A stretch of 64,000 bases of DNA from contig NZ_CADIJQ010000001.1 in NCBI RefSeq assembly GCF_902859595.1, forward strand, positions 1,860,001 to 1,924,000. The letters run 5' to 3'. Below are positions 17,180 to 27,800 of the stretch, in pieces (position 1 is the stretch's first letter; each line of letters begins with the position of its first letter). The DNA comes from Achromobacter kerstersii (lineage in GTDB: Bacteria; Pseudomonadota; Gammaproteobacteria; Burkholderiales; Burkholderiaceae_B). Position numbers and translations under genes: made by a program. The notes below the pieces were generated by a model that was given only the letters and a program-made list of their open reading frames with translations, had not been told where the DNA came from and did not search any database.

Positions 17180-18844
17180 TTAGTTCCTGACAGGGCCTGA
17201 ACCGGGAATCGGGTCGTTGCCACGGCCGCGCAACAAGGCTTCGGGGTTGGATTGCAGGAAATCAGCCAAGGCGCGCAACGAACGAGCCGCGCGGCCGAGT
17301 TCCTGCATCGCTTTTTCGGTGTTGACCGGCAAGGATGCGTCGGACGCCAGCATTGCGTTGATGTTCGCCATCGATTCCTTGGCCTGCTTCAGCATGCTTT
17401 GCGCTTCCGGCGCCACCTGCTTGTCCAGGCGGTTCATCAGCTTGGACGTGCTGGCCAGCGTGGTGCGGAGGTCTTCGCCAATCTTGTCGAACGGAATCTT
17501 CTCGATCTTGGCGACGATGTTGCTGACCTGCTGCTGCAACTGATCCAGGTTGCCCGGGATGGTCGGGATCACGGCGGGGTCAGACGGCTGGAAATCCACC
17601 GGCTTGGCGTTCGGGAAGTTGTCCAGCACCACATACAACTGGCCGGTCAGCAGGTTGGACGTGCGCAACTGCGCGCGCAGGCCATGCTTGATCATCACAC
17701 CCAGCAAACGGGTGCCCGCCACATCGCCATCCTTGGTCGCCCGTTCGCGCACTTCGTCATAGACGCGGCCCAGGCGCTCCGGATACAAGGTCGCGTCCAC
17801 GATCGAGTAGAAGCGCTTGGTGGCCGGATCAAAGTCCAGGGTGATCTGCGTGACGTTGCCCAACGTAATGCCGCTGAAGTCAATTGACGCACCCACCGTC
17901 AGGCCACGGATCGACTGGTCAAAGCGCATGCGGATCGGGAAGGCTTCGCCGTCGGGGTTGGCCTTGGCGGCCGCTTCGGTCGAATACAAGTCGAAGTTGG
18001 CGTCCGCAGGCGCGGGCGCACTGCCGTCGCGCGCGCTCTGCACGGATTCAAAGGCCACGCCGCCAATCGCCATTGACACGAGTGATTGCGTACGCACCTT
18101 CAACCCGTCTGCATTGACGCTGAAGTCCACGCCGCTGGCGTTCCAGAAACGCGTGCCGTTGGTCACGAACTTGTCGTTGGGCGCATCCACGAATACTTCA
18201 ACGTTCACGGCGGTGCCGGTCTTGTCGAGCTCATAGCCGATGACGCGGCCCACATTGATGCGGCGGAAATAGACAGGCGAGCCGATGTCCAGCGACCCCA
18301 GGTCGGATGCCTTCAGCTTGAAGCGCTTGCCTGCGCGGTCATGCGTGACCGCAGGCGGAATCTCCAGGCCTTCAAAACTGAATTTGGTGGCTTTGGCGGA
18401 ACCATTCTTGCCTTCGCTGGCGTCCACGCCGATGTAGGCGCCCGACAACAAGGTGCCCAGGCCCGACACGCCACTGACGTCCAGACGCGGCCGCACGACC
18501 CAGAAATTCGTGCCTTCGCGCGCCAGGTCCGACACGTCCTTGGCCAGCTCGGCCTGCACGACGACCTTGCTGCGGTCGCCATTGAAGCCAATGGACTTCA
18601 CCGTGCCGATGTTCACGTCTTTGTAGCGCAGCTGGGTCTTGCCGACTTCCAGCCCTTCAGCCGTATTGAACGAGATCGAGATGTCCGGGCCGGCCTGCAT
18701 CCAGGTCCGCACCACCAGCGACAAGCCCATCAGCGCGGCCACGATGGGCACCAGCCAGATCCACGAGATCCGGCTCTTCTGCTTGCGCGAGATCGCTGGC
18801 GACTTGAACTTCTCTTCACCGGCTTCGGGCTTTTGATCGGACAT
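17180..18844 (-). CDS. pqiB: Intermembrane transport protein PqiB (three MCE domains)
   Basis: 554-aa protein anchored in the inner membrane by one helix near residues 27-48 (ISWIWLVPIVAALMGLSLVV) with three MCE/MlaD repeats in the periplasm, seen as GPDISISFNTAEGLEVGKTQLRYKDV, KASDLGSLDIGSPVYFRRINVG and MRFDQSIRGLTVGASIDF. The C-terminal segment is a long coiled coil (VSNIVAKIEKIPFDKIGEDL... ), as in E. coli PqiB, which forms a needle reaching the outer membrane. The ATG has an AAGGAAAG site. Middle gene of pqiABC. Confidence 0.95.
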   Translation of the reverse strand: MSDQKPEAGEEKFKSPAISRKQKSRISWIWLVPIVAALMGLSLVVRTWMQAGPDISISFNTAEGLEVGKTQLRYKDVNIGTVKSIGFNGDRSKVVVQAELAKDVSDLAREGTNFWVVRPRLDVSGVSGLGTLLSGAYIGVDASEGKNGSAKATKFSFEGLEIPPAVTHDRAGKRFKLKASDLGSLDIGSPVYFRRINVGRVIGYELDKTGTAVNVEVFVDAPNDKFVTNGTRFWNASGVDFSVNADGLKVRTQSLVSMAIGGVAFESVQSARDGSAPAPADANFDLYSTEAAAKANPDGEAFPIRMRFDQSIRGLTVGASIDFSGITLGNVTQITLDFDPATKRFYSIVDATLYPERLGRVYDEVRERATKDGDVAGTRLLGVMIKHGLRAQLRTSNLLTGQLYVVLDNFPNAKPVDFQPSDPAVIPTIPGNLDQLQQQVSNIVAKIEKIPFDKIGEDLRTTLASTSKLMNRLDKQVAPEAQSMLKQAKESMANINAMLASDASLPVNTEKAMQELGRAARSLRALADFLQSNPEALLRGRGNDPIPGSGPVRN

Positions 18845-18886
18845 CTACTTTCCTTTTTATTCTTGAGCGGGAAACCATCGTTGTTG

Positions 18887-20221
18887 CTAACCCACTTCCT
18901 TGCCTGCAAGGGGCGCCGCGCGATCCGCTGGGCGCGAGAGGCTGGCGCCCTCGACCTCGGGCGCATCGATTTCACTTTCGCCTTCCAGGTCCCAACTACG
19001 GCGCAAGTCGAAGCTCATGGCCGCCAACATCGTCAAAATCACTACCACGCCAAACGCCGCCGCACCTGCGCCGGCGCTGATCTCCATCAGTCCCTGAAAA
19101 TCTGCCAGGGCCGCCAGCAATATAACGACAAAAACATCCAGCATCGACCACTGGCCAATGAACTCCACCATTTGATACAAGCGGGTACGCGGACGCAAGT
19201 TGGTCGTGCTACGCCACTGTTCGGTCAACAGCAGCAGGATCAGCGCCAGCAGCTTGGTCAGCGGCACGGCCACGCTGGCAATGAAGACAATCAGCGCGAT
19301 GTCCCACGACCCCATCTGCCACAGTTCGACCACGCCGCCCAGAATGGTATGGGCGCTGTCGCCCAACACGGAACTGACCTTCATCACAGGCAGGACGTTA
19401 GCCGGGATGTAGAAAACGACTGCCGCCAGCAGCAACGCCCACGTGCGCGCCAGGTGATCCGGCTTGCGGTAGTGGACGACGGCTTCGCAGCGCACGCAGT
19501 GGTGTTCTTCTTCGGGGTCGGCCTCACGCGGCAGCGCCTGCACCTGACCACAGACGTGGCAGCCGGCCAGCACCGTATCCGGCCCGGTCTCGGGGATGTG
19601 CACGGGGGCTACGCCGGCAGTTTCGGCATAGCGCCACAACACATGCGGCGACAGGCGCCCCAGCATCGTCAGGAAAATGGTCAGTGCGCCGAACGCGCCC
19701 AGGCCAATGCCGGGCGACACCGCCGCCATGCCGGCCAGCTTCACCACCGCCACCAGCACGCCCAGCAAAAACACCGGAATCATGCACCACGGACGCAGAA
19801 TGCCCAGCAGGCGCATGGCGCCCCGGAAGCCGACCGGTTCGCGGCCTTGGGACAAGGGGCCCAGCACCCACAACAACACGGTCAGCTGCAGCAGCGGCAA
19901 CGCAAAGCCAGCCAGGCCCGTCATCACGGCGACGACCCAATGGCCTTGGCGCCACGTAATGGAAATGGCGTCCAGCAAGGACGCCTGTTGCACCATGCCC
20001 TGCACGGACATGGAAGCGACCGGGTAGGCGTTAGCCACCCCGAACACGATCAGGGCAGTGAGGGCGAGGGCCAGCCAATTGGACAAAGTAAGCCCGCTGT
20101 AGCGCCAGAGTATGGCTCCGCAGCGGGCGCAATTGGCGGTCTCTCCAGGTTCAAGCTGATGTCGGCGATAAACGCTTGCGCAATGTTCGCACTCGATCAG
20201 CGGCTGGTGGTCCGCGGTCAT
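18887..20221 (-). CDS. pqiA: Paraquat-inducible protein A, inner-membrane PqiA
   Basis: 444-aa integral membrane protein with two homologous halves. Each half starts with a cysteine-rich rubredoxin-like zinc motif (CEHC...CARC near residues 10-33; CHVC...CVRC near the middle) and then four hydrophobic helices. PqiA partners PqiB in the inner membrane in a lipid-transport system for envelope integrity. Its ATG overlaps the last A of the clpA stop codon (TAATG at 20219-20223), so translation is probably coupled to clpA, an uncommon neighbour. Confidence 0.95.
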   Translation of the reverse strand: MTADHQPLIECEHCASVYRRHQLEPGETANCARCGAILWRYSGLTLSNWLALALTALIVFGVANAYPVASMSVQGMVQQASLLDAISITWRQGHWVVAVMTGLAGFALPLLQLTVLLWVLGPLSQGREPVGFRGAMRLLGILRPWCMIPVFLLGVLVAVVKLAGMAAVSPGIGLGAFGALTIFLTMLGRLSPHVLWRYAETAGVAPVHIPETGPDTVLAGCHVCGQVQALPREADPEEEHHCVRCEAVVHYRKPDHLARTWALLLAAVVFYIPANVLPVMKVSSVLGDSAHTILGGVVELWQMGSWDIALIVFIASVAVPLTKLLALILLLLTEQWRSTTNLRPRTRLYQMVEFIGQWSMLDVFVVILLAALADFQGLMEISAGAGAAAFGVVVILTMLAAMSFDLRRSWDLEGESEIDAPEVEGASLSRPADRAAPLAGKEVG

Positions 20222-22533
20222 TAATCGATTAGTTCGACTTCCTGCTTATCCGGCGCATCCGATGACGGCGGTTTCCCGTTGTCGTCGAAGTCCAACGTCA
20301 CCTTGCCCGAATCGTCCAGGTCCACCGTGACCGAACCGCCGTCAACCAGCTTGCCAAATAGCAGCTCGTCGGCCAGCGCGCGGCGGATGGTGTCTTGGAT
20401 AAGACGTTGCATGGGACGCGCGCCCATGAGCGGGTCGAACCCCTCCTTGGCAAGGTGTTCGCGCAGTTTCGTGGTGAACACGGCTTCCACGCGGCGCTCG
20501 TGCAACTGGTCTTCGAGTTGCATGAGGAACTTGTCCACCACGCGCAGGATGACCTCGCGGTCCAACGCGGCAAACGGAATGATTGCATCAAGGCGGTTGC
20601 GGAACTCAGGCGTGAACATGCGGCGGATTTCCGCCATTTCGTCGCCCAGCATCCGCGAATTGGCAAACCCGATCGACGGACGGTTCAAGGTTTCGGCGCC
20701 CGCGTTCGTCGTCATGATGAGGATGACGTTGCGGAAGTCTGCCTTGCGGCCGTTGTTGTCGGTCAGCGTGCCGTGGTCCATGACCTGCAACAGGATGTTG
20801 AACACATCCGGGTGCGCTTTTTCGATTTCGTCCAGCAACAGCACGCAGTGCGGCTGCTTGGTGATGGCTTCGGTCAGCAAACCGCCCTGGTCGAAACCAA
20901 CGTATCCCGGCGGCGCGCCGATCAAGCGCGACACGGCATGACGTTCCATGTATTCCGACATGTCGAAGCGCAGCAGCTCGACGCCCAGCGTGAACGCCAG
21001 TTGGCGAGCCACTTCGGTCTTGCCCACGCCCGTGGGGCCCGACAGCAGGAATGCGCCGATCGGCTTTTCCGGCTTGCCCAGCCCCGAGCGCGCCATTTTG
21101 ATGGCGGCAGACAAGGCATCGATGGCGCCGTCCTGGCCGAAGACCACGGTTTTCAGATCGCGGTCGAGCGTGGCCAGTTTGCTGCGGTCATCGTTGGACA
21201 CCGACTGCGGCGGAATGCGCGCAATCTTGGACACGATGTTTTCGATGTCGACCTTGCCGATCACCTTCTTCTGGCGCGAACGCGGCAGCAGACGCTGTGC
21301 GGCGCCGGCTTCGTCGATCACGTCAATCGCCTTGTCCGGCAGATGACGGTCATTGATGAAGCGGGCCGACAATTCGGCGGCAGCCGACAACGCAGCGGCC
21401 GAGTAGCGCACGCTGTGATGCTCTTCGAAACGGCTCTTCAAGCCGCGCAGGATCTGCACGGTTTGCTCGACGCTGGGTTCCGGCACATCAATCTTCTGGA
21501 ACCGGCGCGACAGCGCGTGGTCTTTTTCGAAGACGCCGCGATATTCGGTATAGGTGGTGGCGCCAATGCACTTGAGCTGGCCGGAAGACAGCGCCGGCTT
21601 CAGCAGATTGGACGCATCCAGCGTGCCGCCCGAGGCCGAACCGGCGCCGATCAGCGTATGGATTTCGTCGATAAACAGGATCGCGTCGGGATTACCGCGG
21701 ATCTGCTTGAGCACGCCCTTCAGGCGCTGTTCGAAATCACCGCGGTACTTGGTGCCGGCCAGCAGCGCACCCATGTCCAACGAAAAGACTTGAGCCGCTT
21801 GCAGAATTTCAGGCACTTCGCCGCGCGTGATGCGCCACGCCAGGCCTTCGGCGATGGCGGTCTTGCCCACGCCCGCTTCACCCACCAGCAGCGGGTTGTT
21901 CTTGCGGCGGCGGCACAACACTTGAATGACGCGCTCGACTTCGTGCTCGCGTCCGATCAGGGGATCGATGCGGCCCGCCAGTGCGGCGGCATTCAGGTCG
22001 GTGGCATATTGATCCAGCGGCGACTGACGCGATTCGCCCTGTTCTTCACCATTGGTCTGCTGCTCTTTCTGCACGGCGGCGGACTCCACCTGGGGCTGTT
22101 TGGTAATGCCATGCGACAGGAAATTGACGACGTCCAAGCGCGTGACGCCCTGCTGTTGCAGGTAGTACACGGCGTGCGAGTCCTTTTCACCGAAAATGGC
22201 CACCAGCACGTTTGCGCCGGTCACTGGCTTCTTGCCAGTACCCCCTGCGGAAACGTGCATGATTGCGCGTTGAATCACGCGCTGGAAGCCCAACGTCGGC
22301 TGCGTGTCGACCTCGGCGCCGCTTGGAATCACCGGGGTGTTTTCCGAAACGAACTGGCGGAGGTTGCGGCGCAAGTCGTCCAGGTTCGCCGCGCATGCGC
22401 GCAGAACCTCGACTGCCGAAGCGTTGTCAAGCAATGCCAGCAGCAGATGCTCAACCGTAATAAATTCGTGCCGGGCCGAACGGGCCTCGACGAAAGCCAT
22501 ATGCAGGCTGACTTCAAGCTCTTGAGAAATCAC
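20221..22533 (-). CDS. clpA: ATP-dependent Clp protease ATP-binding subunit ClpA
   Basis: Hexameric unfoldase that feeds substrates, including N-end-rule proteins delivered by ClpS, to ClpP. 770 aa from a GTG at 22531-22533, preceded by GGAGGA; this gives the classical N terminus [14 protein letters not shown] longer in-frame ATG overlaps the ribosome site and is rejected. Two AAA modules are visible: Walker [10 protein letters not shown] with Walker [10 protein letters not shown], and GPTGVGKTE with [11 protein letters not shown]. The end of the gene overlaps pqiA, and its 5' neighbour is pbpC, 55 bases away; clpS lies about 7.6 kb upstream. Confidence 0.96.
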   Translation of the reverse strand: MISQELEVSLHMAFVEARSARHEFITVEHLLLALLDNASAVEVLRACAANLDDLRRNLRQFVSENTPVIPSGAEVDTQPTLGFQRVIQRAIMHVSAGGTGKKPVTGANVLVAIFGEKDSHAVYYLQQQGVTRLDVVNFLSHGITKQPQVESAAVQKEQQTNGEEQGESRQSPLDQYATDLNAAALAGRIDPLIGREHEVERVIQVLCRRRKNNPLLVGEAGVGKTAIAEGLAWRITRGEVPEILQAAQVFSLDMGALLAGTKYRGDFEQRLKGVLKQIRGNPDAILFIDEIHTLIGAGSASGGTLDASNLLKPALSSGQLKCIGATTYTEYRGVFEKDHALSRRFQKIDVPEPSVEQTVQILRGLKSRFEEHHSVRYSAAALSAAAELSARFINDRHLPDKAIDVIDEAGAAQRLLPRSRQKKVIGKVDIENIVSKIARIPPQSVSNDDRSKLATLDRDLKTVVFGQDGAIDALSAAIKMARSGLGKPEKPIGAFLLSGPTGVGKTEVARQLAFTLGVELLRFDMSEYMERHAVSRLIGAPPGYVGFDQGGLLTEAITKQPHCVLLLDEIEKAHPDVFNILLQVMDHGTLTDNNGRKADFRNVILIMTTNAGAETLNRPSIGFANSRMLGDEMAEIRRMFTPEFRNRLDAIIPFAALDREVILRVVDKFLMQLEDQLHERRVEAVFTTKLREHLAKEGFDPLMGARPMQRLIQDTIRRALADELLFGKLVDGGSVTVDLDDSGKVTLDFDDNGKPPSSDAPDKQEVELID

Positions 22534-22588
22534 GCTTCCTCCGTATTGCATCGAAGCGGTCAAATACACGATTCATATTCTATGCCGA

Positions 22589-24850
22589 TCATGGCGTAAC
22601 GCCAGAGATTTCAAAAACCACTCTGTCGTGGCGGCCTTGCGTGTCCATGACGGTAAGCGTATACCGGCCGTCTTGCGCCAGCACTAAATTAAACGGATGA
22701 CTCGACGCGCCGTGTTTCACCACACGCCCATCAAGCATCCACCATACTTCGCCTTCGGCGCCTTGCACATCGACATCCAGCGCCACTTGCTTGCTGCCTG
22801 GCACGGGCCGCAGCACCGATCCATTTGCAACACCACCCAAGCGCAAAGGCCCTTGCGTGGCGTCGGCATAACCGGCAAACGACGGCGGCGCCGTGTCATT
22901 CAGCAGCCAGGCCGCGCGCTGTTCGGGACATTCCCCCGAGGGCACGCTGCCCAATCTGTAACCCAAGGGCCAGCACGTGACCGCTGCCTGCACCGTTTCG
23001 GGCCGGCTGCGCACCTGCTGCGCGCCTTCTGGCAATGCCGCCACAATATCCTGCAGTAGCGGCGCCGCCACATTCGCCCCAAAAAATCCGGGGTTCGGCG
23101 TTCCATCGGGCCTGCCGACCCAAACGCCAATCGTCCATCTGTCGGTCACCCCAATGGCCCAGGCGTCGCGGAATCCGAAGCTGGTTCCGGTCTTCCAGGC
23201 CAGCCGCCGGGCCGGACTGCCCGACTGATAAAACGGCCGGTCAGGGTGCCCGCCGCCTTCGAGAATATCGCGAACGATCCAGGCGGCTCCAGGGCTCATC
23301 ATACGGGACTCAATCCGAGGCTGCTCCGCCCGCAGACGGGGCCGCCCAGAGATGCCGCCCCGGGCCAAGGCCCGATAAGCACCCACCAATTCTTCCAATG
23401 TGGTGCCACCCCCGCCCAAAATCAAGCTCAAATTTGGATCTGCACCCGCGGGCAAACGTAACCGTACCCCGCCCGACAGCATCATCGATGCAAAACTGAC
23501 GGGGCCAACACGGTCCAGCAAGTCCACGGCGGGCACATTCAGCGAACGCTGCAGCGCCTGCGCCACACTGATCGGCCCCGAAAATGCCGCCTGGAAATTA
23601 CCGGGCGCGTAACCGCCGAACGACATGGGCGCATCGATCAGCAGGCTTTCCGAGTGAATCAGCCCCTCGTCCAGCGCCTGCGCGTACAGAAACGGCTTCA
23701 GAGTAGAACCCGGCGAGCGCACGCCACGCACCATATCCACATGCGCATAACGGGTATCGTCGGAAAAATCAGCCGATCCGGCGTAGGCCTTGACCTCGAG
23801 CGTATCGTTATCCATGACCAGCACGGCCATGGACACCTTGGGCGGCAGGCCGTCAACGCGGTCCAGCAACATTTGTTCCACCGACGCCTGCATGTCGGCA
23901 TCCAGCGTGGACGACACCAACGGCGGGCGTTCGCCCGGACGGCGCGACGCAGCCTTGCCGCCCGCCTCTTGCAACAGCCGTTGCGCGGCCAGCGGCGCGA
24001 GCCAACGCGCACGCAGCGGCGGCGCAATCACGTTTTCGATCTTGGCGTCGGCCACTTCGGCTGGCGTCCAGCGGCCCAGCTCGGCCATGCGGTCCAGCAC
24101 CTTGTCTCGCGCAGCTTGAGCGGCGTCGGGATGACGGTCGGGCCGTAGCCGGGATGGGGCCTGCGGCAAAGCCGTCAGCATCGCGGCTTCGGCCGGGCTC
24201 AAGTTGCGGGCCGACTTGCCCAGCCACAGCCGCGAGCCCATTTCCACGCCTTCCACAATGCCGCCCATCGGCGCATGCGTCAGGTACAGCGACAGGATTT
24301 CGTCCTTGCTGTAGTGCATCTCCAGCTGCACCGCGCGCCACGCTTGCCGCAATTTGGCAGACATCGAGCGCGACGGCTTGCCGGCTAGTTGAGGGTCAAT
24401 CAGGCGCGCCACCTGCATGGTGAGCGTTGACCCGCCCGACACGATGCGGCGGTTCGTGGCCCATTGCCAGCCGGCGCGCGCAAGCGCCACCGGGTTCACG
24501 CCAGGATGCCAGTAGAACCAGCGGTCTTCGTACGTCAGCAGGGTTTCCAGATAGCGGTCGGAAACCTGGTCCGGTTTGACGGGATAACGCCAGATGCCGT
24601 CGCGGCTGGGATAGTTGCGCAGCGGCGTGCCGTCGGCAGCGACGACCACGGCCGCGCCGCCCGAGTCGATACGGGGAAGCGGATACAAGCGGTCGAGCAC
24701 GAATAACAACGCGGCCAGCGCAAACAACACGCTGGCCGCGATGATGCCGCGCCGCCGCCAACGCCGGGCGCGCTGGGCGCCTGGCGTTGAGGTAGCGGCG
24801 GCGTTCAAGGACGCTTGGCGCCGCGATCGCGGATGTCGACCGTGCTCCAC
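22589..24850 (-). CDS. pbpC: Penicillin-binding protein 1C (PbpC)
   Basis: Peptidoglycan glycosyltransferase with a transpeptidase domain, about 753 aa. After a basic N terminus and one membrane helix (IIAASVLFALAALLFVLDRLYP) come the glycosyltransferase motifs EDRWFYWHPGVNP and GGSTLTMQ, then the penicillin-binding motifs STLK, SLN and KTGTS, and a C-terminal BiPBP-type domain. The start is uncertain: a GTG at 24848-24850 overlaps the macroglobulin gene by 46 bases, and a TTG at 24806-24808 would make a four-base TTGA overlap with its stop. In many proteobacteria PbpC is paired with a YfhM macroglobulin, as here, to respond to envelope damage. Confidence 0.94.
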   Translation of the reverse strand: MEHGRHPRSRRQASLNAAATSTPGAQRARRWRRRGIIAASVLFALAALLFVLDRLYPLPRIDSGGAAVVVAADGTPLRNYPSRDGIWRYPVKPDQVSDRYLETLLTYEDRWFYWHPGVNPVALARAGWQWATNRRIVSGGSTLTMQVARLIDPQLAGKPSRSMSAKLRQAWRAVQLEMHYSKDEILSLYLTHAPMGGIVEGVEMGSRLWLGKSARNLSPAEAAMLTALPQAPSRLRPDRHPDAAQAARDKVLDRMAELGRWTPAEVADAKIENVIAPPLRARWLAPLAAQRLLQEAGGKAASRRPGERPPLVSSTLDADMQASVEQMLLDRVDGLPPKVSMAVLVMDNDTLEVKAYAGSADFSDDTRYAHVDMVRGVRSPGSTLKPFLYAQALDEGLIHSESLLIDAPMSFGGYAPGNFQAAFSGPISVAQALQRSLNVPAVDLLDRVGPVSFASMMLSGGVRLRLPAGADPNLSLILGGGGTTLEELVGAYRALARGGISGRPRLRAEQPRIESRMMSPGAAWIVRDILEGGGHPDRPFYQSGSPARRLAWKTGTSFGFRDAWAIGVTDRWTIGVWVGRPDGTPNPGFFGANVAAPLLQDIVAALPEGAQQVRSRPETVQAAVTCWPLGYRLGSVPSGECPEQRAAWLLNDTAPPSFAGYADATQGPLRLGGVANGSVLRPVPGSKQVALDVDVQGAEGEVWWMLDGRVVKHGASSHPFNLVLAQDGRYTLTVMDTQGRHDRVVFEISGVTP

Positions 24851-27800
24851 TGCTCACCCACGCCGCGGATTTCGGGGCGGTACATATCCTCGGCCACCGT
24901 CGACGGCACCGCATAGCGGCCCGGCGTCACGACGCGCACCAGATAGAACACATCCACCTTGCCACGGCCCAACGACACGGCGGCCACGTAGCGGTCGTCG
25001 CGGAACTCGCGATGCTTGATGTTGGAATCCGACATCGCTTCCGCCACGCGGCGGCCGCCAATCGTCCATTCCTGCATCTCGGGGCTTTGCGACAGGTTCA
25101 GGTTTTCAACTTCGAAACCTGCCGGCACGCGGTCCTCGATCAAGGCATCAGGAATGATCTGGTTGGCGCTGGCCTGCACCCACACCACCAGCATGTCGCC
25201 GGTTTGCAGACTGCCGCCATCCCACGGACGGCCGTCCGGGCGATACCAGCCACGCTTCAACTGAATCACGTCGTTGCGCGGCTTGGGCGCCACCGTCGGG
25301 CTGCCCTGGATGTCGTATTCAACAAACAGCGATTGCGCACCCGTGTTGATGATCTGCGTATTGGCCAGATCAGCAGCCGGCACAGACACCATCTGATCGC
25401 TCTTGCCGCCATCGAGCTCCTTGCGATTGCCATTGACCAGCAGCGCCGCCGACCACGGCGTGCTCTTGTCGCCGCCCATGACGCGCGCGGCCAACAACAG
25501 CGACATGCGTTCTTGGGTCGACAGGTACGAGCGGTTGCCCAGTCGCGCCGTCAGTTGCGTCAGCAGGTTTTCCAGGCGGTCATGCTTCAGGCCGTACTGG
25601 TTCGCCAGCGCGTAGGCCAACGAATAATCACGCACGCTGCTGCCGTAGTCGCCCAGCCATTCGTCGTAATAGGCGTTGTAGTCGCGGCGCGGGAAACCAT
25701 ATTCGCGCGTCATGGCGGCATCCAGCGCAGACTTCATGCGCCCTTCATCGCCCATCAGCTTGAATGCGGCGGCCAGCTGGATCAGCGGCAGCGGCGAACG
25801 CGCACGTTCCTGGTAGTTGTCGAACAGTTGACGCACCGTGGCAAGCGGCGCCTTCTTGTCGCGCGCCAATGCCAGCACCGCGGTCGCAAGACCGGCGAAA
25901 CGGCGATGGTCTTCGCGCAGGATGTTGGCGTCGCTGCCGTCGATACGGCCGGCTTCAACGTTGCGGCGCAGGTTCACCGACCACGTGCCAAATCCATTGG
26001 ACGTCTGCTGCACTTGCTCCAGCAGCCATTGACGCGAACGGTCCAGCGTGGCTTCAGGCACTTCAAAGCCCTTGTCGCGCGCGTCTTGCAGGAAGCCCAC
26101 GGCATAGGCCGTCAGCCAGACATCGCGGGACGTCGAGCCGCTCCAGAGGTTGTACGAACCCACAGCGTTGCGCATGCCCGACAAGCGCGCGATAGCGGTC
26201 GAGACCTGCGCCGCGCGTTCAGCTTGCGAATGCGGCTTCAGGCCGTATTGCTTGGCGACGTCTGCATCGATCAGCACCCACGGCAAGGCACGGCTGATGG
26301 TCTGTTCCGTGCATCCGTACGGATACGCGAGCAGGCCTTCAACCAGGCGGTTGACGTTGAACGGCGGGCGGTTCGACACCGTCACGCTGACCAGCGCCGA
26401 ATCCGGATAGTACGAAGACACCCACGACGCTTGCGCCGCGTTCGTCTCGCCCGGATTCAGGCGCAGACGGCGCACCTGACGTTCACCCGCGTAGGCCGGC
26501 TGCACTTGCAGCACCGATTCGCGCACCAGGTGCACGGGCTTGCCCGCGCCCTGGCCATCAACGGTCAGGCGGATCAGGCCCAGGCCATACGAACCCGTCG
26601 TGGTGGCGTTAAAGCGCAAGGTGGTGCGTTGCTTGTCCTTCAGCGTCAGCGTGCGCACGCCATCGGGAATGGCCAGCGGGTCCAGCGCTTCCAGCTTGAT
26701 CGTGATCTTCTGATCGGAGCCGCTCAGGTTGGATACGTCCAGCGCAATCGCGGCCTGGTCGCCCGGGGTGATGAAGCGCGGCGTGTTCAGTTCGGCCACG
26801 ATCGGCGCCGCCACCACCATTTCGGTGTCGGTGCTGCCGTAGTTGTCAGCGGTGAAGGCCACTGCCATCAGGCGCAGCGTGCCGTTGAAATCAGGCAGGT
26901 CCAGCGGAATGTCCGCTTCGCCTTGCGCGTTCAGCGTCACCGGGCCCGAGAACAGATCAACAAGCTTGACCTTCTTGGGCAGGCTCTTGCTGTCGCCGCG
27001 CATGGCGGCGTCACCGCCCCACTTCAGCTTGCCCTTGGTGCCGTCCATTTTTTCGATCAGCTTGCCGTACATGTCCAGCAACTCGGGCGCGTAACGGTGC
27101 TTGCCGAAGAAATAATCCAGCGGATTGGGCGTGGCGTACTGGTTGATGTTCAGGATGCCCACGTCCACGGCAGACAGCGTCACCGTGGCCTGCTTGCCCT
27201 GGGCGCCATCCACCTTGACGCGCACAGTCGTCTTGGTTTCGGGCACCGCCTTGGGCGACGCGGTCAGCTTGACGTCCAGCTTGCGGTCGGCGCTGGCGAT
27301 CGGCAGGAAAGCCAAGCCCAACGCGCGGGCCGGCGTGACGCGGTCGCCTTCGCTACCCGGGCGGAACACGGCGGCGGCCACGTACAGGTCGTGACGCTTC
27401 CAGTCCTTGTCGATGGGAATTTCAACTTCCGTGCCCGTCGCTTTCACGGACACCCACTTGGACCACAGCATGCGGTCGCCTTCCACGGTGACCAGCGCCT
27501 GGCCGTCGTGCGGCGGCGTCAGCGTGACCTTGACGGTATCGCCCGGCTTGGCCGGCACGCCTTCAAGCTTCATCTGCACGCGGTCGGGGCGGTTGCCCAT
27601 CGAATCGGCGTCCTGCGCATTCCAGCCCGCATAGAAGCGGTAACGCATCGTCTCGCCCGTTTCCGGGTCGGCAATTTCCAGACGGTAGCGGCCCCACTTG
27701 ACCGGCACGGTCAGTTGGCTGCGATCTTTCAGCGCGATCTCGCGCGAATCGAGCAGTTCTTCGGTTTCGGTATAGCCGCTGTTCCAGCCGCGCTGGTCGT

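Noticed and set aside
18086..20224. A 712-codon plus-strand frame opposite pqiA/pqiB
   Set aside because: Spans two clear minus-strand genes and shows only shadow composition.
22534..22569. Longer ClpA start at an upstream ATG
   Set aside because: The ATG overlaps the GGAGGA ribosome site of the GTG start that gives the standard [14 protein letters not shown] terminus.
20395..22599. A 734-codon plus-strand frame opposite clpA
   Set aside because: Shadow of clpA, which has both AAA motifs and a good start.
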